Source of the DNA: an uncultured Prevotellaceae bacterium
GTDB taxonomy: Bacteria > Bacteroidota > Bacteroidia > Bacteroidales > Muribaculaceae
DNA: 64,000 nt
Assembly: GCA_900320055.1 (NCBI GenBank)
Contig: ONQS01000002.1
Location: 1 to 64,000 of the forward strand
Reading direction: 5' to 3'
This document shows, piece by piece, positions 1 through 8,300 of the stretch. A program made the translations under genes and the position numbers. Position 1 is the stretch's first letter. Each line of letters opens with the position of its first letter. Below the pieces are notes generated by a model. The model saw only the letters and a list, made by a program, of their open reading frames with translations. It was not told where the DNA came from and ran no database searches.

Positions 1-180
1 GCCGCCCTTCGGGCGTCTTCCCGTGCGTTAGCACGGTTTGATGCAGAGACGTTTCAACGCAGGGTTAACTGCTATATCGTTACCTTCGTTTAATTCGTTC
101 CATTCGCCGACTTTATAATCTTAGCATGGGGCGATGAGGGCGCGGATGCCATTGTATTTGTTGTATTTATTGTTTTCTTG
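1..180. other. Intergenic stretch with small hairpins and a dispersed repeat
   Basis: No convincing gene. Two small hairpins are visible (4-14, GCCC/GGGC; 22-35, CGTGC/GCACG). Bases 49-88 resemble bases 50256-50288 beyond the prophage: both contain ACGTTTC, AGGGT and CTGCTATATCGTT followed by CCTT. On the minus strand both copies lie past the 3' end of a gene, so this looks like a host extragenic repeat or a decayed gene tail. Confidence 0.5.
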
Positions 181-212
181 TTAGGGGGCGTGCGGACAAA
201 ACGGACGAAACG

Positions 213-246
213 AAAACAAGCGCCGGGACGGTGTGCCTCGGCGCTT
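213..246 (-). terminator. Rho-independent terminator after pnp
   Basis: Read on the minus strand, AAGCGCCG (246-239) pairs with CGGCGCTT (225-218) and is followed by a T-rich tract. It lies about 25 nt past the pnp stop codon. Confidence 0.75.
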
Positions 247-271
247 ATTATTTTCAAGTTGAGTATAATTC

Positions 272-2548
272 TTACTCGTCGTCGCGACGGTCGTCGCGGC
301 GGGGACGGCGCGGGCCGCCCTGACGGGGACCGCGGTTACCACCCTGGCCACCAGGACGGGGACCATTGGGGCGAGGACCACGGTTGCCACCGGGACGGGG
401 ACCACGGTTACCACCCTGCTTGCGCTCGTCATAGCCCTCGGGCTTGTCCTGCAGGGCGCGCATCGACAGGCGGAACTTGCCGGTCTTCTTGTCAATCTCG
501 ATGAGCTTGACAGTGACCTCGTCGCCCTCGTGCAGACCGCTGGCCTCCATGTTCTCGAGGCGGTCCCAGCTGATCTCGCTGATGTGCAGCAGGCCGTCGC
601 GGCCAGCCATGAACTCAACGAATGCACCGAACTCGAGGATGCTGACCACCTTGCCGGTGTAGATCTGGCCCTCCTCGGGAACTGCGGTGATGGCCTTGAT
701 GCGGGCCACGGCAGCCTCGATGCTCTCCTTGTTGGCAGCAGCGATCTCGACGATTCCCTTGCCGTCGACCTCCTCGATGCTGATGGTGGTTCCAGTCTCT
801 TCCTGCAAGCCTTGAATAACCTCGCCACCCTTGCCGATAACAGCACCGATAAATTCCTTGTCGATGACCATGGTAACGATGCGGGGCACGTGGGGCTTGT
901 AGTCCTCACGGGGTGCGGGAATGGCCTCGTTGATGAGGTTGAGGATGTGGAGACGGCCTTCCTTGGCCTGGTGCAATGCCTGCTCGAGGATCTCGTAGGG
1001 CAGGCCGTCGCACTTGATATCCATCTGAGTGGCGGTGATACCGTCGACGGTACCCGTCACCTTGAAGTCCATATCACCCAGGTGGTCCTCATCGCCCAGG
1101 ATGTCGCTCAGCACGGCGTGCTTCACGTTACCCTCGTCGGTGATCAGACCCATAGCGATACCGGCAACGGGCTTCTTGAGTTTGATACCTGCGTCGAGCA
1201 GTGCCATGCAACCTGCGCAGACGGTAGCCATCGACGACGAACCGTTGCTGCTGAGGATGTCGCTCACGACGCGGATGCAGTAGGGGTTATCCTCGGGGAT
1301 CATGCGCTTGAGGGCGCGATGGGCCAGGTTGCCGTGACCGATCTCGCGGCGGCTCACGCCACGGGGAGCACGGGCCTCACCTGTCGAGAAGGCGGGGAAG
1401 TTATAGTGGAGCAGGAAACGCTCGTTCTCATGACGCAGCACGTCGTCGATGAGTTTCTCGTCGTCCTTGGTGCCCAGGGTGACGGTAGCCAATGCCTGGG
1501 TCTCGCCACGCTTGAACAGGGCCGAGCCGTGGGGATAAGGCAGATAGTCGGGCTCGCACAGGATGGGACGGATCTCGTTGGTCTTGCGGCCATCCAGACG
1601 GATATGCTCATCGAGGATGCAACGGCGAACGGCGTCGCGCTGCACTTCCTCATAATAGCGCTTGATCATCGGCTCCTTCTCCTCGCGCTCCTCCTCGGGA
1701 ATGGTCTCCATGAACTCGTCGTAAGCCTTCTGGAAGGTCTCGTTGCGCCACTGCTTGTCGGCCTTACCAGCCTTGGCTACAGCATAGCACTTGGGGTAAA
1801 TCTCCTTGCGCACGCGCTCGTGGAGTTCCTCGTCGTCGGTCTCGTGGCAATACTCGCGCTTGGCGATGCCCAGTTCGCGGGCCCACTCCTTCTGCACGAG
1901 GCACATGGGCTTGATAGCCTCATGGGCAGCCTTCAAGGCAGCAATCAGGTCATCCTCGCTCACTTCGTCCATTTCGCCCTCGACCATCATAATATTATCG
2001 TAAGTCGCACCTACCATCAATTCCATGTCAGCCTTTTCAATCTGCTCAAACGTCGGGTCGATAACGAATTGGCCGTCGATGCGTGCAACGCGCACCTCGG
2101 CAATGGGCTCTTCAAAGGGCACATCGCTCACTGCGATGGCTGCCGATGCGGCAAGACCTGCCAGGGCATCGGGGGCGTCAACACCGTCGCTCGAGAACAT
2201 CAAGATGTGAACGATAGTGTTGGCATGATAATTAGAGGGGAACAAAGGCCTCAGCACGCGGTCTACGAGGCGGGCGGTCAGGATCTCATAATCACTAGCG
2301 CGGCCCTCGCGACGGGTAAAGCCTCCAGGGAAACGGCCATAGGCCGAGAATTTCTCCTTGTATTCAACGGTAAGGGGCATGAAGTCCACGCCCTCGTCGG
2401 CCTCCTTGGCCGAGCACACGGTGGCGAGCAACATAGTGTTGTTCAGCCTCAATTCAACTGCTCCATCGGCTTGCTCAGCAAGTTTTCCAGTCTGCAGAGT
2501 GATCTCACGTCCGTCACTCAATACGATGGTTTTTGTAGTAGGTGTCAT
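272..2548 (-). CDS. pnp: Polyribonucleotide nucleotidyltransferase (PNPase)
   Basis: PNPase, a trimeric 3'-5' phosphorolytic exoribonuclease of RNA decay. The protein is about 758 residues: two RNase PH domains, then a KH domain (the segment with [14 protein letters not shown] is the KH GxxG loop) and an S1 domain ([15 protein letters not shown]). The start is set at [10 protein letters not shown] because the more upstream in-frame codons lie at or before the promoter at 2651-2658. The last 50 or so residues form an extra low-complexity tail of GNRGPRP-like repeats ending in RRDDRRDDE, longer than in enterobacterial PNPase. This looks like an RGG-type RNA-binding tail. Monocistronic, with its own promoter and terminator. 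Family identification is secure. Confidence 0.97.
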   Translation of the reverse strand: MTPTTKTIVLSDGREITLQTGKLAEQADGAVELRLNNTMLLATVCSAKEADEGVDFMPLTVEYKEKFSAYGRFPGGFTRREGRASDYEILTARLVDRVLRPLFPSNYHANTIVHILMFSSDGVDAPDALAGLAASAAIAVSDVPFEEPIAEVRVARIDGQFVIDPTFEQIEKADMELMVGATYDNIMMVEGEMDEVSEDDLIAALKAAHEAIKPMCLVQKEWARELGIAKREYCHETDDEELHERVRKEIYPKCYAVAKAGKADKQWRNETFQKAYDEFMETIPEEEREEKEPMIKRYYEEVQRDAVRRCILDEHIRLDGRKTNEIRPILCEPDYLPYPHGSALFKRGETQALATVTLGTKDDEKLIDDVLRHENERFLLHYNFPAFSTGEARAPRGVSRREIGHGNLAHRALKRMIPEDNPYCIRVVSDILSSNGSSSMATVCAGCMALLDAGIKLKKPVAGIAMGLITDEGNVKHAVLSDILGDEDHLGDMDFKVTGTVDGITATQMDIKCDGLPYEILEQALHQAKEGRLHILNLINEAIPAPREDYKPHVPRIVTMVIDKEFIGAVIGKGGEVIQGLQEETGTTISIEEVDGKGIVEIAAANKESIEAAVARIKAITAVPEEGQIYTGKVVSILEFGAFVEFMAGRDGLLHISEISWDRLENMEASGLHEGDEVTVKLIEIDKKTGKFRLSMRALQDKPEGYDERKQGGNRGPRPGGNRGPRPNGPRPGGQGGNRGPRQGGPRRPRRDDRRDDE

Positions 2549-2650
2549 AAAATAATTACTATAATATTGGATAAAATAGGCAGCGTCGTGACAAAACAGT
2601 CTATGTGGCTGTTTTGCACTGGGTTTACACCCATTTTCTAAAAAATCGTG

Positions 2651-2658
2651 CAAAGGTA
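2651..2658 (-). promoter_or_regulatory. Bacteroidota -7 promoter box for pnp
   Basis: The plus-strand CAAAGGTA reads TACCTTTG on the minus strand, an exact match to the Bacteroidota -7 consensus TAnnTTTG, about 100 nt ahead of the chosen pnp start. Confidence 0.75.
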
Positions 2659-2856
2659 CACATTATTTTCCAATTTATCGCTATGATTCCCTCCTTTTAA
2701 ATATAATTCACAGCCGTTTCGATGACATTTGCCACCCGCAGGCCCCTGAGTCGAGGGGCCACCCGCTGCCGCACAGCCCATCGCCACAATCGGCACAAAA
2801 AGCCCTACAAAGGAGTAAAACTGAAAAAATTATGCACTGATTAACAAAAAAAACAT

Positions 2857-2864
2857 TACCTTTG
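2857..2864 (+). promoter_or_regulatory. Bacteroidota -7 promoter box for the M16 peptidase
   Basis: TACCTTTG on the plus strand, 53 nt ahead of the peptidase ATG. The 2549-2916 gap thus holds two divergent promoters. It also contains a GC-rich hairpin near 2741-2760 (GGCCCCT/AGGGGCC); nothing else is recognisable there. Confidence 0.75.
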
Positions 2865-2916
2865 TGACCAACTAATAACCACATCAATAACTATTCCCTA
2901 AATAATAGAAAAAACG

Positions 2917-5820
2917 ATGAGAAAAATCCTATTCATGATGCTGACCGCCATGGCATGCCTGGCCATGGCTCAAGCAGCGCCCGTGGGAACGACTGTTCCC
3001 GGCGACCCTATGGCTACACAGTGCTACACACTGAGCAACGGCCTGAAGGTCTTCCTGAGTGTTAACCACCAGAGCCCGCGCATCACAGCCCACATCGCCG
3101 TGCGCACCGGCTCGCGTAACGACCCCGCCGAGACCACCGGTCTGGCCCATTATCTGGAGCACTTGATGTTCAAGGGCACCCAGCAGTTCGGCACAAGCAA
3201 CTATCAGGCCGAGAAAGCCCTGCTCGACACTATCGAGGCCCGCTACGAGCAGTACCGCCTCGTGAAGGATCCCGAGCGCCGTCGCGTGCTCTACCACGAG
3301 ATCGACAGCATCTCGCAACTGGCCGCCCAGTACAACATTCCCAACGAGTATGACAAACTCATGGCCGGCATCGGCGCCATCGGCACCAACGCCTATACCA
3401 GCACCGACGTCACCTGCTACACCGAGGACATCCCCGCCAACGAGGTCGACCGCTGGGCACGCATCCAGAGCGACCGTTTCCAGAATATGGTCATCCGCGG
3501 TTTCCACACCGAGTTGGAGGCTGTGTATGAGGAGTACAACATCGGCATCGCCCAGGATCAGCGCAAACTGTTCGAGGCCTTGAGCGCCAAGATGTTCCCC
3601 ACCCACCCCTATGGCACCCAGACGACCATCGGCACGCAAGAGCACCTCAAGAATCCGTCGATCACCAACATCAAGAACTACTTCCACAACTACTACTGCC
3701 CCAACAACGTGGCCATCTGCATGGCTGGTGACTTTGACCCCGACGAGGTCATCACCATCCTGGAGCGCCACTTTGGCGGCTGGAAGCCCAACGACAATCT
3801 GACCCGCCCCGAGTTTGCTCCCCTGCAGCCCATCACATCACCCATCGACACCACCGTCATCGGCCAGGAGGCTGAACTGGTGGCACTGGGATGGCGCTTT
3901 GGCCAGGCCAACTCGCTGGAGAACGACACCGTCGACGTCATCGCCCAGATGCTGTCCAACGGCACCGCCGGCCTGATCGACCTGAACCTGAACCAGCCCC
4001 TCAAGATCATGGGCGCCGGAGCCTACAGCGACCAGATGACCGACTACTCGATGCTCATGCTCGCCGGATATCCCAACGAGGGACAGAGCCTGGAAGAGGT
4101 GCGCCAACTGCTGCTGGGCGAAATTGCCAAACTGCGCGCCGGCGACTTTGACGACGACCTGCTCGTGAGCGTGGTCAACAACAACAAGTTGAACTACCTG
4201 CGCGCCCTGGACAACAACAGTGCCCGCACCCGCCAGTTGGTCAATGCCTTTATCAACCACGTGGATTGGGCTCAGGAGGTCGGCAAACTCGACCGCATGG
4301 CCGGCATGACCAAGCAGCAGATCGTGGACTTTGCCAACCGCCACCTGCTGGACAACAACTTTGTGTGCGTGTACAAGCGCATGGGCGTTGACACCACCGA
4401 GAAGAAGATCGACAAGCCCCAGATCACTCCCATCCCCACCAACCGCGACAAGCAGAGCGACTTTGTGAAGAACATCCTGGGCGAGAGCGTCAAGCCCATC
4501 CAGCCCCAGTTTGTGGACTACAGTAAGGAGATGACTGTGGGCCAGACCAGCAAGAAGTTGCCGCTGCTCTACAAGCACAACGACCTGGACGACCTGTTCA
4601 CGCTGACCTACAAGTATGACTTCGGCAACACAGCCGACAACCGCTATGGGACCGCGCTGGGCTACATGGACTACCTCGGCACCGACAAGATGAGTGCCAC
4701 CGAGTTTAAGCAGCGCCTGTACAAACTGGCCTGCAACATCTCGATGAACGTGAGCGACAACGAGACCTACCTGACCCTGAGCGGTCTGAGCGAGAACATG
4801 CCCGAGGCACTGAAACTCGCCGAGAACCTGATGCAGAATGCCAAGGCCGATGAGAACGCCTACAAGAGCATGGTCGACGTCATCCTCAAGAGCCGCAACG
4901 ATGCCAAGCAGAGCCAGGACGAGTGCTTCAACCGCCTGAACGAGTATGGCATGTATGGTCCCCGCAACGAGTACACCAACATCATGAGCGCTCAGCAGTT
5001 GCGCGACACCAAGCCCGCCGAACTGATCAACCTGGTCAAGGGACTGCGCGACATGCAGCACACCGTCGTCTACTACGGTCCCATGACCGAGAAACAACTC
5101 AACAAGTGCCTGAGCAAGGTGCACAAGACCAAAAAGCACCTGGCAGCCGTGCCCGTGGGCACGCCCTACATGGAGCAGACCACCCCGAAGACCGAAATCC
5201 TGCTGGCACCCTACGAGGCCAAGAACATCTACATGGTACAGTACCACAACGAGGGCACCCAGTGGGCACCCGAACACGCCGCAACCATCAACCTGTTTAA
5301 CGAGTACTTTGGTGGCGGCATGAGCGGCATCGTATTCCAGGAACTGCGCGAGGCTCGCGGTCTGGCCTACTCGGCTGCCGCCTACTACCGCCAGCCCTAT
5401 GAGAAGGGACATCCCGAGTATGCCATGACCTACATCATCACCCAGAACGACAAGATGATGGACTGCGTGCGCGAGTTTAACAACATCGTGGGCACCATCC
5501 CTCAGAGCGAGGCCGCCTTTGCCCTGGCCAAGGAGTCGCTGATGAAGAAGTTGGCCAGCCGCCGCACCGTTCGTGGTGGTGTCCTCAACAGTTACATCTC
5601 GGCCCAGCGCCTGGGTCTGGACTACGACATCAACTCGGTGGTCTACAAGGCACTGCCCAACCTGCAGTTGAACGACATCGTCAAGTTTGAGCAGCAGTCG
5701 ATGGCCGGCAAACCCTACCGTTACCTCATCCTGGGTGACGAGAAGGAACTCGACATCGAGGGCTTGGAGAAGATTGCTCCCATCCGTCGCCTCACGCTCG
5801 AAGAAATCTTCGGATACTAA
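2917..5820 (+). CDS. Secreted M16 family zinc metallopeptidase
   Basis: A 967-residue insulinase-type peptidase with an N-terminal signal peptide (hydrophobic LFMMLTAMACLAMAQA). The inverted zinc motif HYLEH is at residues 78-82, and the downstream acidic helix ELEAVYEEYN supplies the third ligand. The layout is that of a double M16 protein: an active first half, then a second half lacking HxxEH but keeping the RGLAYSA-type M16 C motif (EARGLAYSAAAYY). It is probably periplasmic or outer-membrane associated, degrading peptides or processing exported proteins. Transcribed alone from a strong promoter; a convergent hairpin follows. High confidence in the family; the substrate is unknown. Confidence 0.95.
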   Translation: MRKILFMMLTAMACLAMAQAAPVGTTVPGDPMATQCYTLSNGLKVFLSVNHQSPRITAHIAVRTGSRNDPAETTGLAHYLEHLMFKGTQQFGTSNYQAEKALLDTIEARYEQYRLVKDPERRRVLYHEIDSISQLAAQYNIPNEYDKLMAGIGAIGTNAYTSTDVTCYTEDIPANEVDRWARIQSDRFQNMVIRGFHTELEAVYEEYNIGIAQDQRKLFEALSAKMFPTHPYGTQTTIGTQEHLKNPSITNIKNYFHNYYCPNNVAICMAGDFDPDEVITILERHFGGWKPNDNLTRPEFAPLQPITSPIDTTVIGQEAELVALGWRFGQANSLENDTVDVIAQMLSNGTAGLIDLNLNQPLKIMGAGAYSDQMTDYSMLMLAGYPNEGQSLEEVRQLLLGEIAKLRAGDFDDDLLVSVVNNNKLNYLRALDNNSARTRQLVNAFINHVDWAQEVGKLDRMAGMTKQQIVDFANRHLLDNNFVCVYKRMGVDTTEKKIDKPQITPIPTNRDKQSDFVKNILGESVKPIQPQFVDYSKEMTVGQTSKKLPLLYKHNDLDDLFTLTYKYDFGNTADNRYGTALGYMDYLGTDKMSATEFKQRLYKLACNISMNVSDNETYLTLSGLSENMPEALKLAENLMQNAKADENAYKSMVDVILKSRNDAKQSQDECFNRLNEYGMYGPRNEYTNIMSAQQLRDTKPAELINLVKGLRDMQHTVVYYGPMTEKQLNKCLSKVHKTKKHLAAVPVGTPYMEQTTPKTEILLAPYEAKNIYMVQYHNEGTQWAPEHAATINLFNEYFGGGMSGIVFQELREARGLAYSAAAYYRQPYEKGHPEYAMTYIITQNDKMMDCVREFNNIVGTIPQSEAAFALAKESLMKKLASRRTVRGGVLNSYISAQRLGLDYDINSVVYKALPNLQLNDIVKFEQQSMAGKPYRYLILGDEKELDIEGLEKIAPIRRLTLEEIFGY

Positions 5821-5832
5821 TCCACCCGTGTA

Positions 5833-5903
5833 GAGACGCAAAACTTTGCGTCTCCCCTGCAACAATCAGGGTCCTTAAAGTCGTTCATGACTTTAGGGAC
5901 CCT
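5833..5903. terminator. Two consecutive hairpins between convergent genes
   Basis: GAGACGCAAA pairs with TTTGCGTCTC (5833-5854, 2-nt loop). Then a 15-bp stem with one mismatch (5868-5882 with 5889-5903) has a 6-nt loop. They sit between convergent genes and probably act as a bidirectional terminator. The second stem contains the same GTCCTTAAAGTC unit as the tandem repeat at 6916-7014. Confidence 0.6.
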
Positions 5904-5928
5904 AACCGTTTTATCTATGGTAAAGGTT

Positions 5929-6882
5929 TTATCCTTTAATCTCCAGTTCTTTAATCGCCTTCTTGCAGATGCCCTCGTGGCGGCACACCATGTAGATGAG
6001 CAGCAGGTTCAGCACCACGATCTCAAAGGCGAAATACAACCACGGCATATCGATAATCACCGCAATAAAGCAGGCGATGATGCGTGTGTTGAAGGTCAGG
6101 ATGTTGGTATACTTCATCAGCGGCAGACTCAGGCCACGGAAGTAGTCGCGGAACTCCTGGCTGGGAGCCTCGCCGCCAAAGCGCTGCTTGATGGCGGCAC
6201 GCAGGCGCTGCATGTTGGGCGTCATGCGCTCCTGGTTGGCGGTGTAGCCACGATAGAAGAACAGCGGCACCTTGCTCCAGAAGTTGCGTCCCCACGACAG
6301 GTTGTGATACTGCTCGCTGAGGGCAGCCGTGTTGTCCAGTTCACTGCCCTGCTCTCCCTTGAGGAAATAGAGGTGGAACTGACGATAATAGTCGGCCATG
6401 GCCGCTTGCAGCGCGTGGCTCAGACCCGAGGCGATACCCAAGGCCCATATCTGCCACTCATGGCTGGAGAAATACATACCCAGCAGGCTGTCGCCAAAGT
6501 CCAGTTCCCTGAACACCAGCGCGAAACTGATGGCAGCAAACCAGAAGTCGCCGCTCACGCCGTCCAGGATGCGGCCCATGCGGGAATACTGCTGCGTCAG
6601 GCGTGCCAACTGGCCGTCGGCACTGTCAAAGGTGTCGGCCCAGGTGATGAGCAGCATGCCCAACCAGTTGAGCCAAGCCAAATCGGGCTGGCCAAAATAT
6701 AACAAGATACCACCTGCCACGCCCATAAAGATGCTGGCAACGGTGATCGCATTGGGACTCACGCCCAATTTTGCAAAAAACTTTGCCCATAGAAATCCCA
6801 GGGGGCGGTGGAAGTGGAGGTCAAACCACTCCTCGGTATCTGACGACTTGAGTGAAGCCTGATATTCTTCTTTTAATGTCAT
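5929..6882 (-). CDS. CDP-alcohol phosphatidyltransferase family membrane protein
   Basis: 317 residues with the family signature DxxDGxxAR-x8-GxxxDxxxD intact (DSADGQLAR ... GRILDGVSGD, about residues 85-110), so the catalytic aspartates are present. Several hydrophobic segments flank it. The family transfers a phosphoalcohol from a CDP-activated donor to an acceptor alcohol in the inner membrane during phospholipid or related head-group synthesis; the acceptor here cannot be read from sequence. It lies downstream of the ATP-grasp gene on the same strand, about 130 nt away across a tandem repeat, so co-transcription is possible. Family confident, exact substrate unknown. Confidence 0.9.
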   Translation of the reverse strand: MTLKEEYQASLKSSDTEEWFDLHFHRPLGFLWAKFFAKLGVSPNAITVASIFMGVAGGILLYFGQPDLAWLNWLGMLLITWADTFDSADGQLARLTQQYSRMGRILDGVSGDFWFAAISFALVFRELDFGDSLLGMYFSSHEWQIWALGIASGLSHALQAAMADYYRQFHLYFLKGEQGSELDNTAALSEQYHNLSWGRNFWSKVPLFFYRGYTANQERMTPNMQRLRAAIKQRFGGEAPSQEFRDYFRGLSLPLMKYTNILTFNTRIIACFIAVIIDMPWLYFAFEIVVLNLLLIYMVCRHEGICKKAIKELEIKG

Positions 6883-6915
6883 GTTTTTCAGTTTTCTTTT
6901 TCAGTTTTAGTGTCC

Positions 6916-7014
6916 AGTCCTTAAAGTCCTTAAGGTCCCTAAGGTCTCTAAGGTCCTTAAAGTCCTTAAGGTCTCTAAAGTCCTTAAGGTCCCTAAGGTC
7001 TCTAAAGTCCTTAA
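6916..7014. repeat. 9-bp tandem repeat, 11 units
   Basis: Eleven consecutive units of the form RGTCYYTAA (AGTCCTTAA, GGTCCCTAA, GGTCTCTAA and so on) run from 6916 to 7014, followed by a partial AGTCCC. The stop codon of the ATP-grasp gene (7011-7013) lies in the last unit, so the array starts exactly at the gene end. Such short-unit arrays vary in copy number by slippage. Confidence 0.9.
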
Positions 7015-7880
7015 AGTCCCAGATGCGCCTTGGCCAGTGCCAGAACAGCCTTGGCAATGTGGGGAGCCGACTCGTTGCGGCACGGTGCGAAACTGGGCCA
7101 GTCGTTGAAGTCGATGATGCGGATGGTGCCGTCGGGATCGACGATGCAGTCGCCGCCATAGATCACGACGTTCAACTCCTCGGCGGCACGCGAGCAGATC
7201 TCCTTCAACTCCTTCAGGTCGATGTCGATGCCCTGGCTGTGGCCATTCACCTCTTCCCAGCCATACTTGCTATGGCCCTCGTCAAAGGGGTAGAACCAGT
7301 AGAAGAACTGCGAATCCTTCACGCCATAGAACTTCACCAGGTCGCCCTGCAGGTGCACGTTGATCACAGCACGCGTGATGCCACGGTAGAAGTACTCCTG
7401 CAGCACCTCCTGAGCCTCCTCGGGATGGCGCACATAACTCACGTCCTCCTTGTGCATGGCGTGGAAGTCGCCACGCTTGATCCAGCACGACTTGAAGCCC
7501 GCCTTCTTGAGTTGGGGCTTGATGTTCTCGTTGGTGTTGACAATCAGGCTCTCGGGATAAGGAATGCCATTGCCCAGCAGGATGCGAGTCATGCGCTCCC
7601 GCGTGCAGTTCTCGATGCCATAGCCCGAGTTGATCACCAGTTTGCCCTCATCCTCGAGGCGCTGCAACTTGGCGATGCTCTCGCGCTCGCGGCACATGGC
7701 CAGCACCACCGGCTCGCTGATCTCCTGGTTGTTGAATTGTTCCTCGCTATACACATTCACCTGGCAACCACGCTTGCGCAGTTGTTCTGCCACAAGGTTA
7801 AAGATAGCCGTGTCGTTGCCAATGTGGTTGGGCGAATAAGCCCCTGCGCGCATCACGCCCGCAATAGTAATATCTGCCAT
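7011..7880 (-). CDS. ATP-grasp domain protein (RimK/glutathione-synthase-like)
   Basis: 289 residues resembling ATP-grasp ligases. A pre-grasp domain comes first (residues 1-80). The nucleotide-binding core follows, including CWIKRGD, the acidic AVINVHLQGDLVKFYGV strand, and the metal-binding C-terminal motif IRIIDFNDWPSF (Asp and Asn ligands). These enzymes join a carboxylate to an amine or thiol through an acyl-phosphate; the specific substrate is not evident. It is transcribed from a TATCTTTG box at 7947-7954. Its 3' end merges into the 9-bp tandem repeat and a phosphatidyltransferase gene follows. Fold assignment good, role unknown. Confidence 0.8.
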   Translation of the reverse strand: MADITIAGVMRAGAYSPNHIGNDTAIFNLVAEQLRKRGCQVNVYSEEQFNNQEISEPVVLAMCRERESIAKLQRLEDEGKLVINSGYGIENCTRERMTRILLGNGIPYPESLIVNTNENIKPQLKKAGFKSCWIKRGDFHAMHKEDVSYVRHPEEAQEVLQEYFYRGITRAVINVHLQGDLVKFYGVKDSQFFYWFYPFDEGHSKYGWEEVNGHSQGIDIDLKELKEICSRAAEELNVVIYGGDCIVDPDGTIRIIDFNDWPSFAPCRNESAPHIAKAVLALAKAHLGL

Positions 7881-7946
7881 TATTCTTTAATAATCTTCTT
7901 AATAATGATTGATGCGGGCCAAAGCCCGCCTGCATAATTTGGGCTG

Positions 7947-7954
7947 CAAAGATA
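7947..7954 (-). promoter_or_regulatory. Bacteroidota -7 promoter box for the ATP-grasp gene
   Basis: Minus-strand TATCTTTG, 67 nt ahead of the start codon, matching TAnnTTTG. Confidence 0.65.
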
Positions 7955-8046
7955 CAAAATTTTGTAATAGAGACATCTAAAACTCAAGAAAAAAGCCTTT
8001 TGGATAGCCCTATCAGATTTTTTTTGGAAAAAATCGGCCAAAATAC

Positions 8047-8076
8047 TTGCAGGAATAAAAAAAAGCAGTACCTTTG
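8047..8076 (+). promoter_or_regulatory. tRNA-Ser promoter (-33/-7)
   Basis: TTG at 8047-8049, 19 nt spacer, TACCTTTG at 8069-8076: a textbook Bacteroidota promoter, 38 nt ahead of the mature tRNA 5' end. It points toward tRNA-Ser and, beyond it, the prophage integrase. Confidence 0.85.
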
Positions 8077-8113
8077 CACTCGCTATTGAAAAATTCTTTT
8101 CAGCATGGCATCC

Positions 8114-8200
8114 GGAGAGGTGGGTGAGTGGCTGAAACCAGCAGTTTGCTAAACTGCCGTAGGGGTAACTCTACCGCAAGTTCGAATCTTGTCCTCTCCG
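8114..8200 (+). tRNA. tRNA-Ser(GCU)
   Basis: An 87-nt class II tRNA. The acceptor GGAGAGG (8114-8120) pairs with CCTCTCC (8193-8199). The anticodon stem GCAGT/ACTGC encloses the loop TTGCTAA with anticodon GCT (8148-8150). A long variable arm and a T-arm containing TTCGAAT are present. CCA is not encoded. The last 14 nt plus one following base form the prophage attachment core, so the tRNA stays intact after integration. Confidence 0.97.
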
Positions 8201-8201
8201 C
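8187..8201 (+). repeat. attL core (15 bp, within tRNA-Ser)
   Basis: Identical to 50071-50085. It covers the T-stem end, the acceptor 3' strand and the discriminator of the tRNA, plus one base. Confidence 0.92.
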
Positions 8202-8300
8202 ATAACGTGTTACCACATTTTTCAAGAAAAACCATAGACGAAATAGAGACGATATTTCTAGAACCTTTTGCATTCCTGGTCCGCCAAGAATGTAAAAAAA

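Noticed and set aside
530-2641. Long open frame of 703 codons antisense to pnp
   Set aside because: A mirror of the GC-rich pnp coding frame; the PNPase on the other strand has clear domains and a promoter.
3838-5865. Long open frame of 675 codons antisense to the M16 peptidase
   Set aside because: Composition (Val, Gly, His, Leu rich) is that of an antisense shadow; no motif.
6852-7937. Plus-strand frame with SLKSLRSL repeats
   Set aside because: The repeats are only the translated 9-bp DNA array and an antisense shadow of the ATP-grasp gene.
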